Shown here: positions 1-5,239 of the stretch, in pieces
Position numbering within the stretch: the stretch's first letter is position 1
Layout of the letters: every line of letters begins with the position of its first letter
NCBI GenBank assembly: GCA_016212245.1
Contig: JACRGU010000070.1
Coordinates: 1-5,776 of the forward strand
Reading direction: 5' to 3'
Length of the DNA stretch: 5,776 nucleotides
Origin: Nitrospirota bacterium
GTDB taxonomy: Bacteria > Nitrospirota > Thermodesulfovibrionia > Thermodesulfovibrionales > SM23-35
Notes under the pieces: generated by a model
What the model was told of the DNA's origin: nothing
The model's database searches: none
Seen by the model: only the letters and a program-made list of their open reading frames with translations
Position numbers and translations under genes: made by a program

Positions 1-525
1 CCTTATGAGATAGTAGATTTTCAACATGTGAAGATGGGCAGAGGGGGAGCCATTGTCAGGACAAAGATGAAAAGTCTGAGAACAGGAAGTGTCCTTGAAG
101 AAACCTTCAGGTCAGGTGAAAAATTAGAGACGCCCGGGCTCGAGGAAAAGAGGATGCAGTATCTTTATCCTGAATCAAGTTCAGGACAGGACAAGAGGTA
201 TTACTTTATGGACGAAGAGACATATGAGCAGATCCCGCTCACTATTGATCAACTCGGTGATGCAAAGAGATTTCTTAAAGAAAATATGGTGGTCAAAATC
301 CTATATTATAAAGGGAGACCATTGAGTGTGGAACTTCCGACCTTTGTTGAACTATTAGTTACAAAGACAGACCCGGCAGGATTCAAAGGAGACACAGCCT
401 CAGGAGGCGGAAAGCCTGCAACATTAGAAACAGGGGCTGTTGTCAGGGTTCCTTTTCATATAAATGAGGGAGACACTATTAAGGTTGATACAAGGACATC
501 GGAATATATGGAGAGAATAAAGTAA
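1..525 (+). CDS. efp: Elongation factor P, 5'-truncated by window edge
   Basis: EF-P binds between the P and E sites of stalled ribosomes and promotes peptide-bond formation at polyproline stretches. The frame is open from base 1 (reading PYEIVDFQHVK), so the GTG at 28 is an internal valine and not the start. 174 residues are visible against roughly 185-190 for the family, so about a dozen N-terminal residues lie off the left edge. Visible parts are the KOW-like domain I with the tip loop KMGRGGA (residues 11-17 of the visible part), the middle OB domain (FMDEETYEQ), and the C-terminal OB domain with the family signature GDTASGGGKPATLETGA and the ending VDTRTSEYMERIK. The tip position that is a modified lysine in E. 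coli EF-P is arginine here (codon 40-42). accB starts 19 bp after the stop, the common efp-accB-accC order. Identity is secure. Confidence 0.97.
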   Translation, partial: PYEIVDFQHVKMGRGGAIVRTKMKSLRTGSVLEETFRSGEKLETPGLEEKRMQYLYPESSSGQDKRYYFMDEETYEQIPLTIDQLGDAKRFLKENMVVKILYYKGRPLSVELPTFVELLVTKTDPAGFKGDTASGGGKPATLETGAVVRVPFHINEGDTIKVDTRTSEYMERIK

Positions 526-544
526 GAAGTTATAAGGGGGAATA

Positions 545-979
545 ATGGAACTTGAGGATTTAAAAGAGCTTATCGAGCTTCTCAAGGAAACAGACATTAC
601 AGAACTGCAGATTGAAAAAAACGGAACAAAGGTGAAAATAAAGAGGGAGAAACTCATCTCGTCAATAGAGATGCCTGTGCAGAAATCTACAGTCATCTCT
701 GAAAAAATAACACCGGAGTTTGAAGAAGAGACACAGAGACTTATAACAGTAACCTCGCCGATTGTCGGCACATTCTACAGGTCGCCTTCACCTGATACAG
801 CACCATTTGTAGAAGTAGGATTAAGAGTAAAAAAGGGCCAGGTTCTCTGTATCGTAGAAGCAATGAAACTCATGAACGAGATTGAGAGCGAGATTGACGG
901 CATTGTTATAAAGGCCTTGGTAGAAAACGGACAGCCGGTTGAATACGGTGAGCCGCTTTTTCTCATCGAGCCTATATGA
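545..979 (+). CDS. accB: Biotin carboxyl carrier protein of acetyl-CoA carboxylase
   Basis: This protein carries the biotin that shuttles carboxylate from AccC to the AccA/AccD carboxyltransferase, the first committed step of fatty acid synthesis in the cytoplasm. At 144 residues it has near-normal bacterial length. An N-terminal helical segment (1-35) is followed by a charged linker (about 36-66) and then the biotinyl/lipoyl domain (about 67-144). The biotinylation motif is EAMKLMNEI, with the target lysine at residue 108. The 'thumb' typical of AccB-type carriers is present ([14 protein letters not shown], 75-88), which favours acetyl-CoA carboxylase over other biotin enzymes. The start is supported by a Shine-Dalgarno AAGGGGG at 534-540, 4 nt before the ATG. 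It lies 19 bp behind efp and is probably cotranscribed with it. accC follows, but only after an unusual 151-bp repeat-filled spacer. Confidence 0.97.
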   Translation: MELEDLKELIELLKETDITELQIEKNGTKVKIKREKLISSIEMPVQKSTVISEKITPEFEEETQRLITVTSPIVGTFYRSPSPDTAPFVEVGLRVKKGQVLCIVEAMKLMNEIESEIDGIVIKALVENGQPVEYGEPLFLIEPI

Positions 980-984
980 GCAAA

Positions 985-1039
985 GGAGACGTAAACGGTC
1001 ACGGCCACGATGCCCGAATCGGTGACGTTAAACGGTAAC
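985..1039 (+). repeat. Imperfect direct repeat in accB-accC spacer
   Basis: Two similar copies lie at 985-1002 (GGAGACGTAAACGGTCAC) and 1021-1039 (GGTGACGTTAAACGGTAAC). They differ at two positions plus one inserted T. The copies start 36 nt apart, which is four times the 9-nt period of the array just downstream, so this could be a more decayed part of the same array. GTCAC at 998-1002 and GTGAC at 1022-1026 are also inverted with respect to each other. The segment starts six bases after the accB stop. No open frame or known site is recognised here. Confidence 0.5.
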
Positions 1040-1042
1040 AGA

Positions 1043-1128
1043 GTTTACACAGTTTCTTGGGGTTACATGGTTTCTTGGGTTATAAAACTCAAGAAACTCA
1101 AAGAACTCAATAAACTCAATAAACTTTA
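1043..1128 (+). repeat. Degenerate 9-nt tandem array with inverted halves (array A)
   Basis: The left half has GT-rich units beginning at 1043, 1052, 1061, 1070 and 1079 (for example GTTTCTTGG twice, at 1052 and 1070, with GTTTACACA and GGTTACATG between). The right half has units beginning at 1087, 1096, 1105, 1114 and 1123 (ACTCAAGAA, ACTCAAAGA, ACTCAATAA twice, ACTTTAAT). The 9-nt spacing is exact in the right half. The two halves are partly complementary to each other. The array runs to within two bases of the accC start codon, leaving no room for a Shine-Dalgarno sequence outside it, and none is visible inside it. Confidence 0.8.
1070..1097 (+). other. 12-bp hairpin at the centre of array A
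   Basis: Bases 1070-1081 pair with 1086-1097 without a gap: eleven Watson-Crick pairs and one G-T pair (1078/1089), closed by the four-base loop ATAA. The stem joins the innermost left and right units of the array. No T-run follows it, so it is not a standard intrinsic terminator. A TATAAA at 1081-1086 falls across the loop. It could serve as a -10 box, but only a poor -35 (TTGGGG, 1057-1062) is in range. Confidence 0.6.
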
Positions 1129-1130
1129 AT

Positions 1131-2492
1131 ATGAAACTATTCAAGAAGATTTTGATAGCGAATCGTGGGGAGATTGCTGTAAGGGTTATCCGTGCATGCA
1201 GAGAGCTCGGTATAAAAACAGTCGCTGTTTACTCGGATATAGAAAGGGAGTCCCTCCATGTCAGGCTTGCTGACGAGGCTGTCTGCATAGGGCCTGCAAA
1301 CTCAAGCCAGAGCTATCTGAATATCCCCGGCATATTAAGCGCTGCTGAGATAACTGATTCGGAAGCCATACACCCTGGTTATGGGTTTCTCTCTGAGAAC
1401 CATTATTTTGCTGAGGCATGTGCTGCATCCGGTATAATATTTATTGGTCCGACCCCTGAAAACATAAAGATCGGCGGTGACAAGGCGAAGGCCAGGCAGA
1501 TAATGAGGCGGAAAGGTGTGCCTGTTGTGCCTGGGAGTGACGGTGCTGTTACAACAGAAGAGATGGCGATGAAGGTTGCGAGGAAGATAGGGTTCCCTGT
1601 AATGCTCAAGGCATCTGCTGGCGGAGGTGGTCGCGGTATGAGGATTGCAAGAGAGGAAAAAGACCTCGAACAGTCATTCTACATGGCGCAGAGAGAAGCA
1701 CTTACAGCATTTGGAAACAGTGAGCTTTACATAGAGGAATACATACCTGAGACAAGGCATATCGAGGTTCAGATAATGGCAGACAACAAGGGTACTGTTA
1801 TCCACCTCGGTGAAAGGGACTGTTCAATACAGAGAAGGCATCAGAAACTTATAGAGGAATCGCCCTCGCCTATCTCGACAACAGAAAAGTTTAGAAAGAG
1901 GATTGGAGAATTAGGCGTTAAGGCTGCGAAGGCAATAAAATACAGAAACGTAGGCACAATAGAGTTTATAGTCACCCCTGAAGGCAATATCTACTTCACG
2001 GAGATTAATACCCGTGTCCAGGTAGAGCATCCTGTGACAGAGACTGTGACAGGTATTGACATAATAAAGGAGCAGATAAAACTTGCAGCAGGGTTCCCAA
2101 TAGAGTACAGACAGCATCAGATAAGACCTTCGGGTCATTCAATCGAATGCAGAATTAATGCAGAAGACCCTGAACGGTTTATCCCATCACCGGGAAAAAT
2201 CACATTTCTGTCTCTTCCTGGAGGACCTGGTGTGAGGGTGGATACCGCAATATACAGTGGATGGGTCGTACCATCACATTACGATTCCCTTATAGCTAAA
2301 CTGATCGTGCACGGAAAAGATAGGCCAGAGGCAATTATGATGATGAGACGTGCACTCGAAGAGTTTATAGTCGAGGGGATAAAGACAACTATACCATTTC
2401 ATAAGAAGGTATTGAGCAATCCAGATTTTATAAAAGGAGACTTTAATACAGAGTTTATAGAAAAAATAAACAGTTCACAAAACACTCAATAG
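1131..2492 (+). CDS. accC: Biotin carboxylase subunit of acetyl-CoA carboxylase
   Basis: This enzyme carboxylates the biotin on AccB using ATP and bicarbonate. It has 453 residues, close to the usual 445-450. An N-terminal Rossmann-like domain ([23 protein letters not shown] from residue 5) is followed by an ATP-grasp domain and a C-terminal domain. Expected residues are visible: K118 (GDKAKAR), K160 and the glycine-rich loop 163-169, H210, C231 and K239 (ERDCS...RRHQK), E278, E291, N293 and R295 ([14 protein letters not shown]), and R341 (ECRINAEDP). The ATG at 1131 fits the family N-terminus, yet the 20 bases before it (TAAACTCAATAAACTTTAAT) contain no Shine-Dalgarno sequence and belong to array A. 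At the other end, the last codons and the TAG stop (2490-2492) lie inside array B, so the short tail (about NTQ) is probably repeat-derived. The catalytic core appears intact. Confidence 0.97.
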   Translation: MKLFKKILIANRGEIAVRVIRACRELGIKTVAVYSDIERESLHVRLADEAVCIGPANSSQSYLNIPGILSAAEITDSEAIHPGYGFLSENHYFAEACAASGIIFIGPTPENIKIGGDKAKARQIMRRKGVPVVPGSDGAVTTEEMAMKVARKIGFPVMLKASAGGGGRGMRIAREEKDLEQSFYMAQREALTAFGNSELYIEEYIPETRHIEVQIMADNKGTVIHLGERDCSIQRRHQKLIEESPSPISTTEKFRKRIGELGVKAAKAIKYRNVGTIEFIVTPEGNIYFTEINTRVQVEHPVTETVTGIDIIKEQIKLAAGFPIEYRQHQIRPSGHSIECRINAEDPERFIPSPGKITFLSLPGGPGVRVDTAIYSGWVVPSHYDSLIAKLIVHGKDRPEAIMMMRRALEEFIVEGIKTTIPFHKKVLSNPDFIKGDFNTEFIEKINSSQNTQ

Positions 2493-2570
2493 TCAATGGT
2501 CATTGGTCAATAGTCATTGGTTACGGGTAGTTGGTTTTTCCTAATGACCGATGACTTATTGACTAATGAC
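2485..2570 (+). repeat. Degenerate 7-nt tandem array with inverted halves and long hairpin (array B)
   Basis: Left-hand units of 7 nt begin at 2485 (CTCAATA), 2492 (GTCAATG), 2499 (GTCATTG), 2506 (GTCAATA), 2513 (GTCATTG), 2520 (GTTACGG) and 2527 (GTAGTTG). Right-hand units in the opposite sense are TAATGAC (2542), CGATGAC (2549), TTATTGAC (2556, 8 nt) and TAATGAC (2564). The halves fold together: 2499-2512 pairs with 2557-2570 (14 pairs, one G-U), T2556 is bulged, and 2513-2521 pairs with 2547-2555 (9 pairs, one U-G). The loop is about 25 nt. The array contains the accC stop codon at its left end and the thiE ATG (2566-2568) at its right end. No T-run follows, so it is not a standard terminator. 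Confidence 0.88.
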
Positions 2571-3207
2571 TGAATCTATGTATTTAGGCGGTTTATGCTT
2601 CATTACTGACAGAAGGTCAGGTGACCTCACATACGAGGAGATGTGCTTGGCAGTCCTCAGGTCGGGCGTTAAATGGATACAGTATAGAGACAAGGACAGG
2701 ACAAGGGGGGAATTCTATAATGAGGCCCTGATGCTTAGAAGGGTCACGAGAGATTTCAATGCGATATTAGTTATAAATGACCACTCTGATATTGCAATCG
2801 CTGTTGATGCAGATGGGGTCCATCTCGGACAGGATGACCTACCCCTGAAAGAGGCGCGAAGGATAATGGGCAGAGACAGGATAATCGGTATTTCAACACA
2901 TAGTTTAGAACAGGCGATAGAGGCAGAAAGGGGCGGTGCTGATTATATCGGCTTTGGTCCTTTATTTCATACCATAACGAAAGATGCTGGTGCACCAAGG
3001 GGCATCAGTATGCTTCGAGAGGTAAAAGAAAAGGTACATATACCGGTTATTGCAATAGGAGGTATAAATCTTACTAACCTCGAATCGGTACTTGATGCGG
3101 GTGCTGATGCTATTGCAGTTGCAACGGGAATCCTGAAAGGGGATATTACAGAGAATACAAATAGGTTTATGGATATTATTCGCAAAAGGAAGTGGCAGTG
3201 TCAGTAA
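2566..3207 (+). CDS. thiE: Thiamine phosphate synthase
   Basis: ThiE joins HMP-pyrophosphate and thiazole phosphate to give thiamine phosphate in the cytoplasm. The 213 residues cover the full TIM-barrel family. Visible motifs are FITDR (12-16), QYRDKD (39-44), ND at 71-72 and HLGQDD (86-91, expected Mg-pyrophosphate aspartates D72 and D91), GFGPLFHTITKDAGAPRG (129-146, catalytic-region lysine K139), and VIAIGGIN (161-168). The TK motif and QYRDKD favour ThiE over the regulator-like TenI. The start is uncertain: ATG 2566 lies inside array B with no Shine-Dalgarno sequence, and can be fully base-paired in its hairpin. ATG 2578 (giving MYLGGLCFITDR) is also possible but likewise lacks a Shine-Dalgarno sequence. 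No TPP riboswitch is seen upstream. The 3' end overlaps the PilZ gene, so translational coupling is likely. Confidence 0.94.
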   Translation: MTESMYLGGLCFITDRRSGDLTYEEMCLAVLRSGVKWIQYRDKDRTRGEFYNEALMLRRVTRDFNAILVINDHSDIAIAVDADGVHLGQDDLPLKEARRIMGRDRIIGISTHSLEQAIEAERGGADYIGFGPLFHTITKDAGAPRGISMLREVKEKVHIPVIAIGGINLTNLESVLDAGADAIAVATGILKGDITENTNRFMDIIRKRKWQCQ

Positions 3208-3530
3208 ACAGAGACAGACACCAGGAACAGACAATAGACATGGAACGCAGAGGTAGCAAAAGGGTCTCGGTTGAAAAAGATGTCATAATTAATAGGATTG
3301 TAAGGGCTTATATACTGGACATCAACGAAGACGGCATGTATATTTACACTCAGGCGCGGTTCATCCCGGGAGTTATCCTTCAACTAAATTTTAGCATTAA
3401 TGGCGAACCCATTGAGGTAATGGCACAGGTAAAGCACGCACAACCAGGGATCGGGATTGGAGTGAAGTTTATAGAGATCTCTGAGAAAGATTCAACGAAG
3501 ATAAAAAAATATATCGAGGAGATTTCATGA
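3198..3530 (+). CDS. Single-domain PilZ protein (probable c-di-GMP receptor)
   Basis: This is a small cytoplasmic protein of about 95-112 residues, depending on the start, made of one PilZ domain. PilZ domains bind cyclic di-GMP through an RxxxR motif and a downstream (D/N)xSxxG motif. Here ERRGSKR supplies RxxxR, and DINEDG matches the second motif except that serine is replaced by asparagine. The rest fits the barrel strands (GVILQLNFSINGEPIEVMAQV) and the late GIGIGVKFIEI. Three in-frame starts are possible. GTG 3192 is only 1 nt from its Shine-Dalgarno sequence. GTG 3198 has AAGGA at 3186-3190 with 7-nt spacing and is used here. ATG 3240 gives the compact start MERRGSKR, with AGGAA 12 nt upstream. 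It overlaps the end of thiE and shares ATGA with the next gene. It may report c-di-GMP state to a partner, but none is identified. Confidence 0.85.
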   Translation: MSVNRDRHQEQTIDMERRGSKRVSVEKDVIINRIVRAYILDINEDGMYIYTQARFIPGVILQLNFSINGEPIEVMAQVKHAQPGIGIGVKFIEISEKDSTKIKKYIEEIS

Positions 3531-4636
3531 AAAAGGTTTTATTGATACTGATAGCATCCATTTTTATAATCCTTTCCGGATGTCAGAAAAAGGCTGATGT
3601 TATAAAAATCGGCATTGCTGGCCCGATGACAGGTGACCAGGCAAAAATGGGCACTGATTTCAAAAATGGTATCTCACTCGCTGTTGAAGAATGGAATGTA
3701 AAGGATGGGGTCTTGGGGAAAAAGATTAAGGTTATAGTTAGCGATGACCAGCATGACCCCAAACAGGCTGTCTCAGTTGCAAACAAGATGGTCAATGATG
3801 GCGTGGTCGGTGTTATCGGCCATTTTAATTCGAGCTGTTCCATCCCTGCATCAGATGTATATAACAGGGCTGAAATTCCAATGATTACCCCTGCATCCAC
3901 CAATCCCCAGCTTACAGAAAAAGGTTATAAAGGTGTCTTCAGGGTCTGCGGCAGGGATGACCAGCAGGGCAAGGTTGCATCTGATTTCATTATAAACTAT
4001 CTAAAACTCAAAGGCGTTGCTATCCTTCATGATAAGACGACATACGGCCAGGGGCTTGCAGATGAGTTCAAGAAGTTCCTCGGTGATAAGGTTAAGGTTG
4101 TTTATTACGGAGGGATTGTACAGGGAGATAAGGACTTCAAGATGGTACTGACCGCAATAAAGGACAAAAAACCTGAGCTTATCTTTTTCGGAGGTATCTA
4201 TCCTGAGGCCGGGCTTCTCGTAAGGCAGGCGAGGGAGCTCGGACTGACCGCTAAATTCATGAGTGGTGATGGGACAATAGACCCGAAGTTCATCGAGATT
4301 GCAGGAGCCAATGCAGTAGAGGGTACTTACCTCACATTCAGTCCTGACGCTAAGAATATCCCATCAGCAAAAGGCTTTATTGATAAATATCAGTCGAGAT
4401 ATGGAGAACTCGGCCCATATTCAATTTATACCTATGATGCTATTAATATCCTGTTAACAGCAATTAAAGAAGCCAGTACAACTGATGGGAAAACAGTTAT
4501 CAATAAGTTACATTCGATGGAATTCAGTGGTGCCCTCGGAAAGATAAGGTTTGATGAAAAGGGCGATGTGACAGTAGCACCTTATGTTGTATGGATAACA
4601 AGGGCCGGAAAGTTCGAGGAATACTGGAAACCATAA
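3527..4636 (+). CDS. Liv-type ABC transporter substrate-binding lipoprotein
   Basis: This is a periplasmic-side receptor of the branched-chain amino acid (LivJ/LivK, Peripla_BP_6) family, 369 residues and full length. The signal sequence is lysine then hydrophobic (residues 1-15), ending in the lipobox LSGC, so C19 should be lipidated and anchor the protein to a membrane. The mature part begins VIKIGIAGPMTGDQAKMG. Binding-cleft segments known from LivJ are recognisable: SSCSIPASD (102-110), MITPASTNPQLTEKGY (119-134), TTYGQGLAD (171-179) and GGIYPEAG (222-229). FMSGDG (244-249) has Asp where LivJ has the ligand-ammonium Glu, which fits an amino-acid-like ligand; the ligand itself cannot be named. 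GAGGAG at 3516-3521 is a strong Shine-Dalgarno sequence, and ATGA overlaps the PilZ stop. Three consecutive in-frame TAA stops occur at 4634-4642. No permease or ATPase gene is next to it in this window. Confidence 0.93.
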   Translation: MKKVLLILIASIFIILSGCQKKADVIKIGIAGPMTGDQAKMGTDFKNGISLAVEEWNVKDGVLGKKIKVIVSDDQHDPKQAVSVANKMVNDGVVGVIGHFNSSCSIPASDVYNRAEIPMITPASTNPQLTEKGYKGVFRVCGRDDQQGKVASDFIINYLKLKGVAILHDKTTYGQGLADEFKKFLGDKVKVVYYGGIVQGDKDFKMVLTAIKDKKPELIFFGGIYPEAGLLVRQARELGLTAKFMSGDGTIDPKFIEIAGANAVEGTYLTFSPDAKNIPSAKGFIDKYQSRYGELGPYSIYTYDAINILLTAIKEASTTDGKTVINKLHSMEFSGALGKIRFDEKGDVTVAPYVVWITRAGKFEEYWKP

Positions 4637-4643
4637 TAATAAA

Positions 4644-4718
4644 TGTCAAATGACAAATGACAAATTTCAAACTAAATATTATGAATGTTTGACATTTGGA
4701 TTTTGATTATTTGAAATT
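4644..4718 (+). repeat. Degenerate 7-nt tandem array with inverted halves (array C)
   Basis: Left units at exact 7-nt spacing are TGTCAAA (4644), TGACAAA (4651), TGACAAA (4658) and TTTCAAA (4665). The right-hand units are inverted: TTTGACA (4688), TTTGGAT (4695), TTTGATT (4702, beginning at the second of a run of Ts) and TTTGAAA (4710). Perfect complementary pairs are 4641-4650 with 4688-4697 (10 bp) and 4663-4671 with 4710-4718 (9 bp). These two pairings interleave, so they cannot both form in a simple hairpin. The array spans nearly the whole 90-bp spacer, starting just after the triple stop of the lipoprotein gene and ending 8 bases before the next ATG. Confidence 0.85.
4689..4717 (+). promoter_or_regulatory. 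Candidate sigma-70-type promoter inside array C
   Basis: TTGACA at 4689-4694 is a perfect -35 consensus, created by a repeat unit. After 17 bases, TGAAAT at 4712-4717 matches the -10 consensus at four of six positions, but lacks the important A at position 2. A start about 7 nt further on would fall near 4724-4727, at or just before the nitroreductase ATG at 4727. The message would then be nearly leaderless, which would fit the absence of a Shine-Dalgarno sequence. In so AT-rich a repeat the match may be chance. Confidence 0.35.
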
Positions 4719-4726
4719 AAATTACT

Positions 4727-5239
4727 ATGGATATCTTAAAGGCAGTTAGAGAAAGAAGAAGCATTCGTGACTTTCATAAGAAAGAGATACCACAGGAAAT
4801 TGTTGATAAACTTATAGATGCACTTATATGGGCGCCTTCTGCCGGGAACCTTCAGGCAAGGAAGTTCTATTTTATAAAAGACGCAAAACTTAAGAGAAGG
4901 ATTGCCGCAGCAGCCCTGAACCAGAATTTCATTGCTGAGGCACCCCTCGTGATAGTCGGCTGTACTGACAGCCGTATCTCATGGAGATATGGGGAGCGAG
5001 GGGTTTATTTATATTCAATTCAGGATGTTGCAGCAAGCATCATGGGTATGATGCTTGTGGCGTATGAGAATGGGCTCGGGAGTGTATGGATTGGGGCATT
5101 TAATGAATCCGCTGTATTTGAAATCCTGAACCTTCCTAAAAACTTACGGCCGGTTGCCATTGTGCCTGTTGGCTATCCATCAAGGATTCCCTACCCTCCT
5201 CCGAGGGTTTCTGTTAGCGAGGCGATTGAATTCAGATAG
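4727..5239 (+). CDS. Nitroreductase-family FMN-dependent oxidoreductase
   Basis: This is a 170-residue member of the compact nitroreductase fold, cytoplasmic and normally a homodimer with FMN reduced by NAD(P)H. The physiological substrate cannot be read from the sequence. Family marks are RERRSIRDF (8-16, FMN phosphate-binding arginines), APSAGNLQARKF (36-47), the mid-helix SIQDVAASIMGMMLVAYENGLGSVWIGAF (97-125, dimer and flavin contacts), and the C-terminal RPVAIVPVGYPSRIPYPPPR (141-160), typical of the family end. The ATG at 4727 gives the expected N-terminus MDILKAVRERRS. The bases before it (AAATTAAATTACT) carry no Shine-Dalgarno sequence and follow array C directly. The last 60 bp overlap the convergent pseudouridine synthase gene. 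No terminator was found. Confidence 0.93.
   Translation: MDILKAVRERRSIRDFHKKEIPQEIVDKLIDALIWAPSAGNLQARKFYFIKDAKLKRRIAAAALNQNFIAEAPLVIVGCTDSRISWRYGERGVYLYSIQDVAASIMGMMLVAYENGLGSVWIGAFNESAVFEILNLPKNLRPVAIVPVGYPSRIPYPPPRVSVSEAIEFR

Noticed and set aside
28..30. GTG as the efp start
   Set aside because: The frame is open to base 1 and encodes the conserved residues IVDFQHVK upstream of it, so this is an internal valine.
424..771. Antisense open frame across the efp-accB junction
   Set aside because: Low-complexity serine- and isoleucine-rich shadow of efp and accB with no recognisable domain. The same judgement applies to the minus-strand frames at 775-1008, 1403-1609, 1911-2138, 2771-3234, 3201-3383 and 3583-3903.
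1081..1086. TATAAA as a promoter for accC
   Set aside because: The best -35 in range is TTGGGG at 18-nt spacing, and the box sits in the hairpin. This is too weak to list as a promoter.
2485..2570. CRISPR array
   Set aside because: The units are only 7-9 nt, directly adjacent and degenerate, with no unique spacers between them and no cas genes. The same holds for the arrays at 1043, 4644 and 5360.
2499..2570. Intrinsic terminator after accC
   Set aside because: The stem is long but is followed by TGAATCTATG, with no U-run, and it contains the start of the next gene. The array A hairpin at 1070-1097 likewise has no T-run.
2493..2600. TPP riboswitch ahead of thiE
   Set aside because: The conserved CUGAGA and ACCUGAU elements are absent, and the spacer is fully explained by the heptamer array.
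985..4726. Insertion sequence or MITE
   Set aside because: No transposase, and no clear terminal inverted repeats bounded by target-site duplications. The spacers are built of short tandem units, which a single inserted element would not produce.
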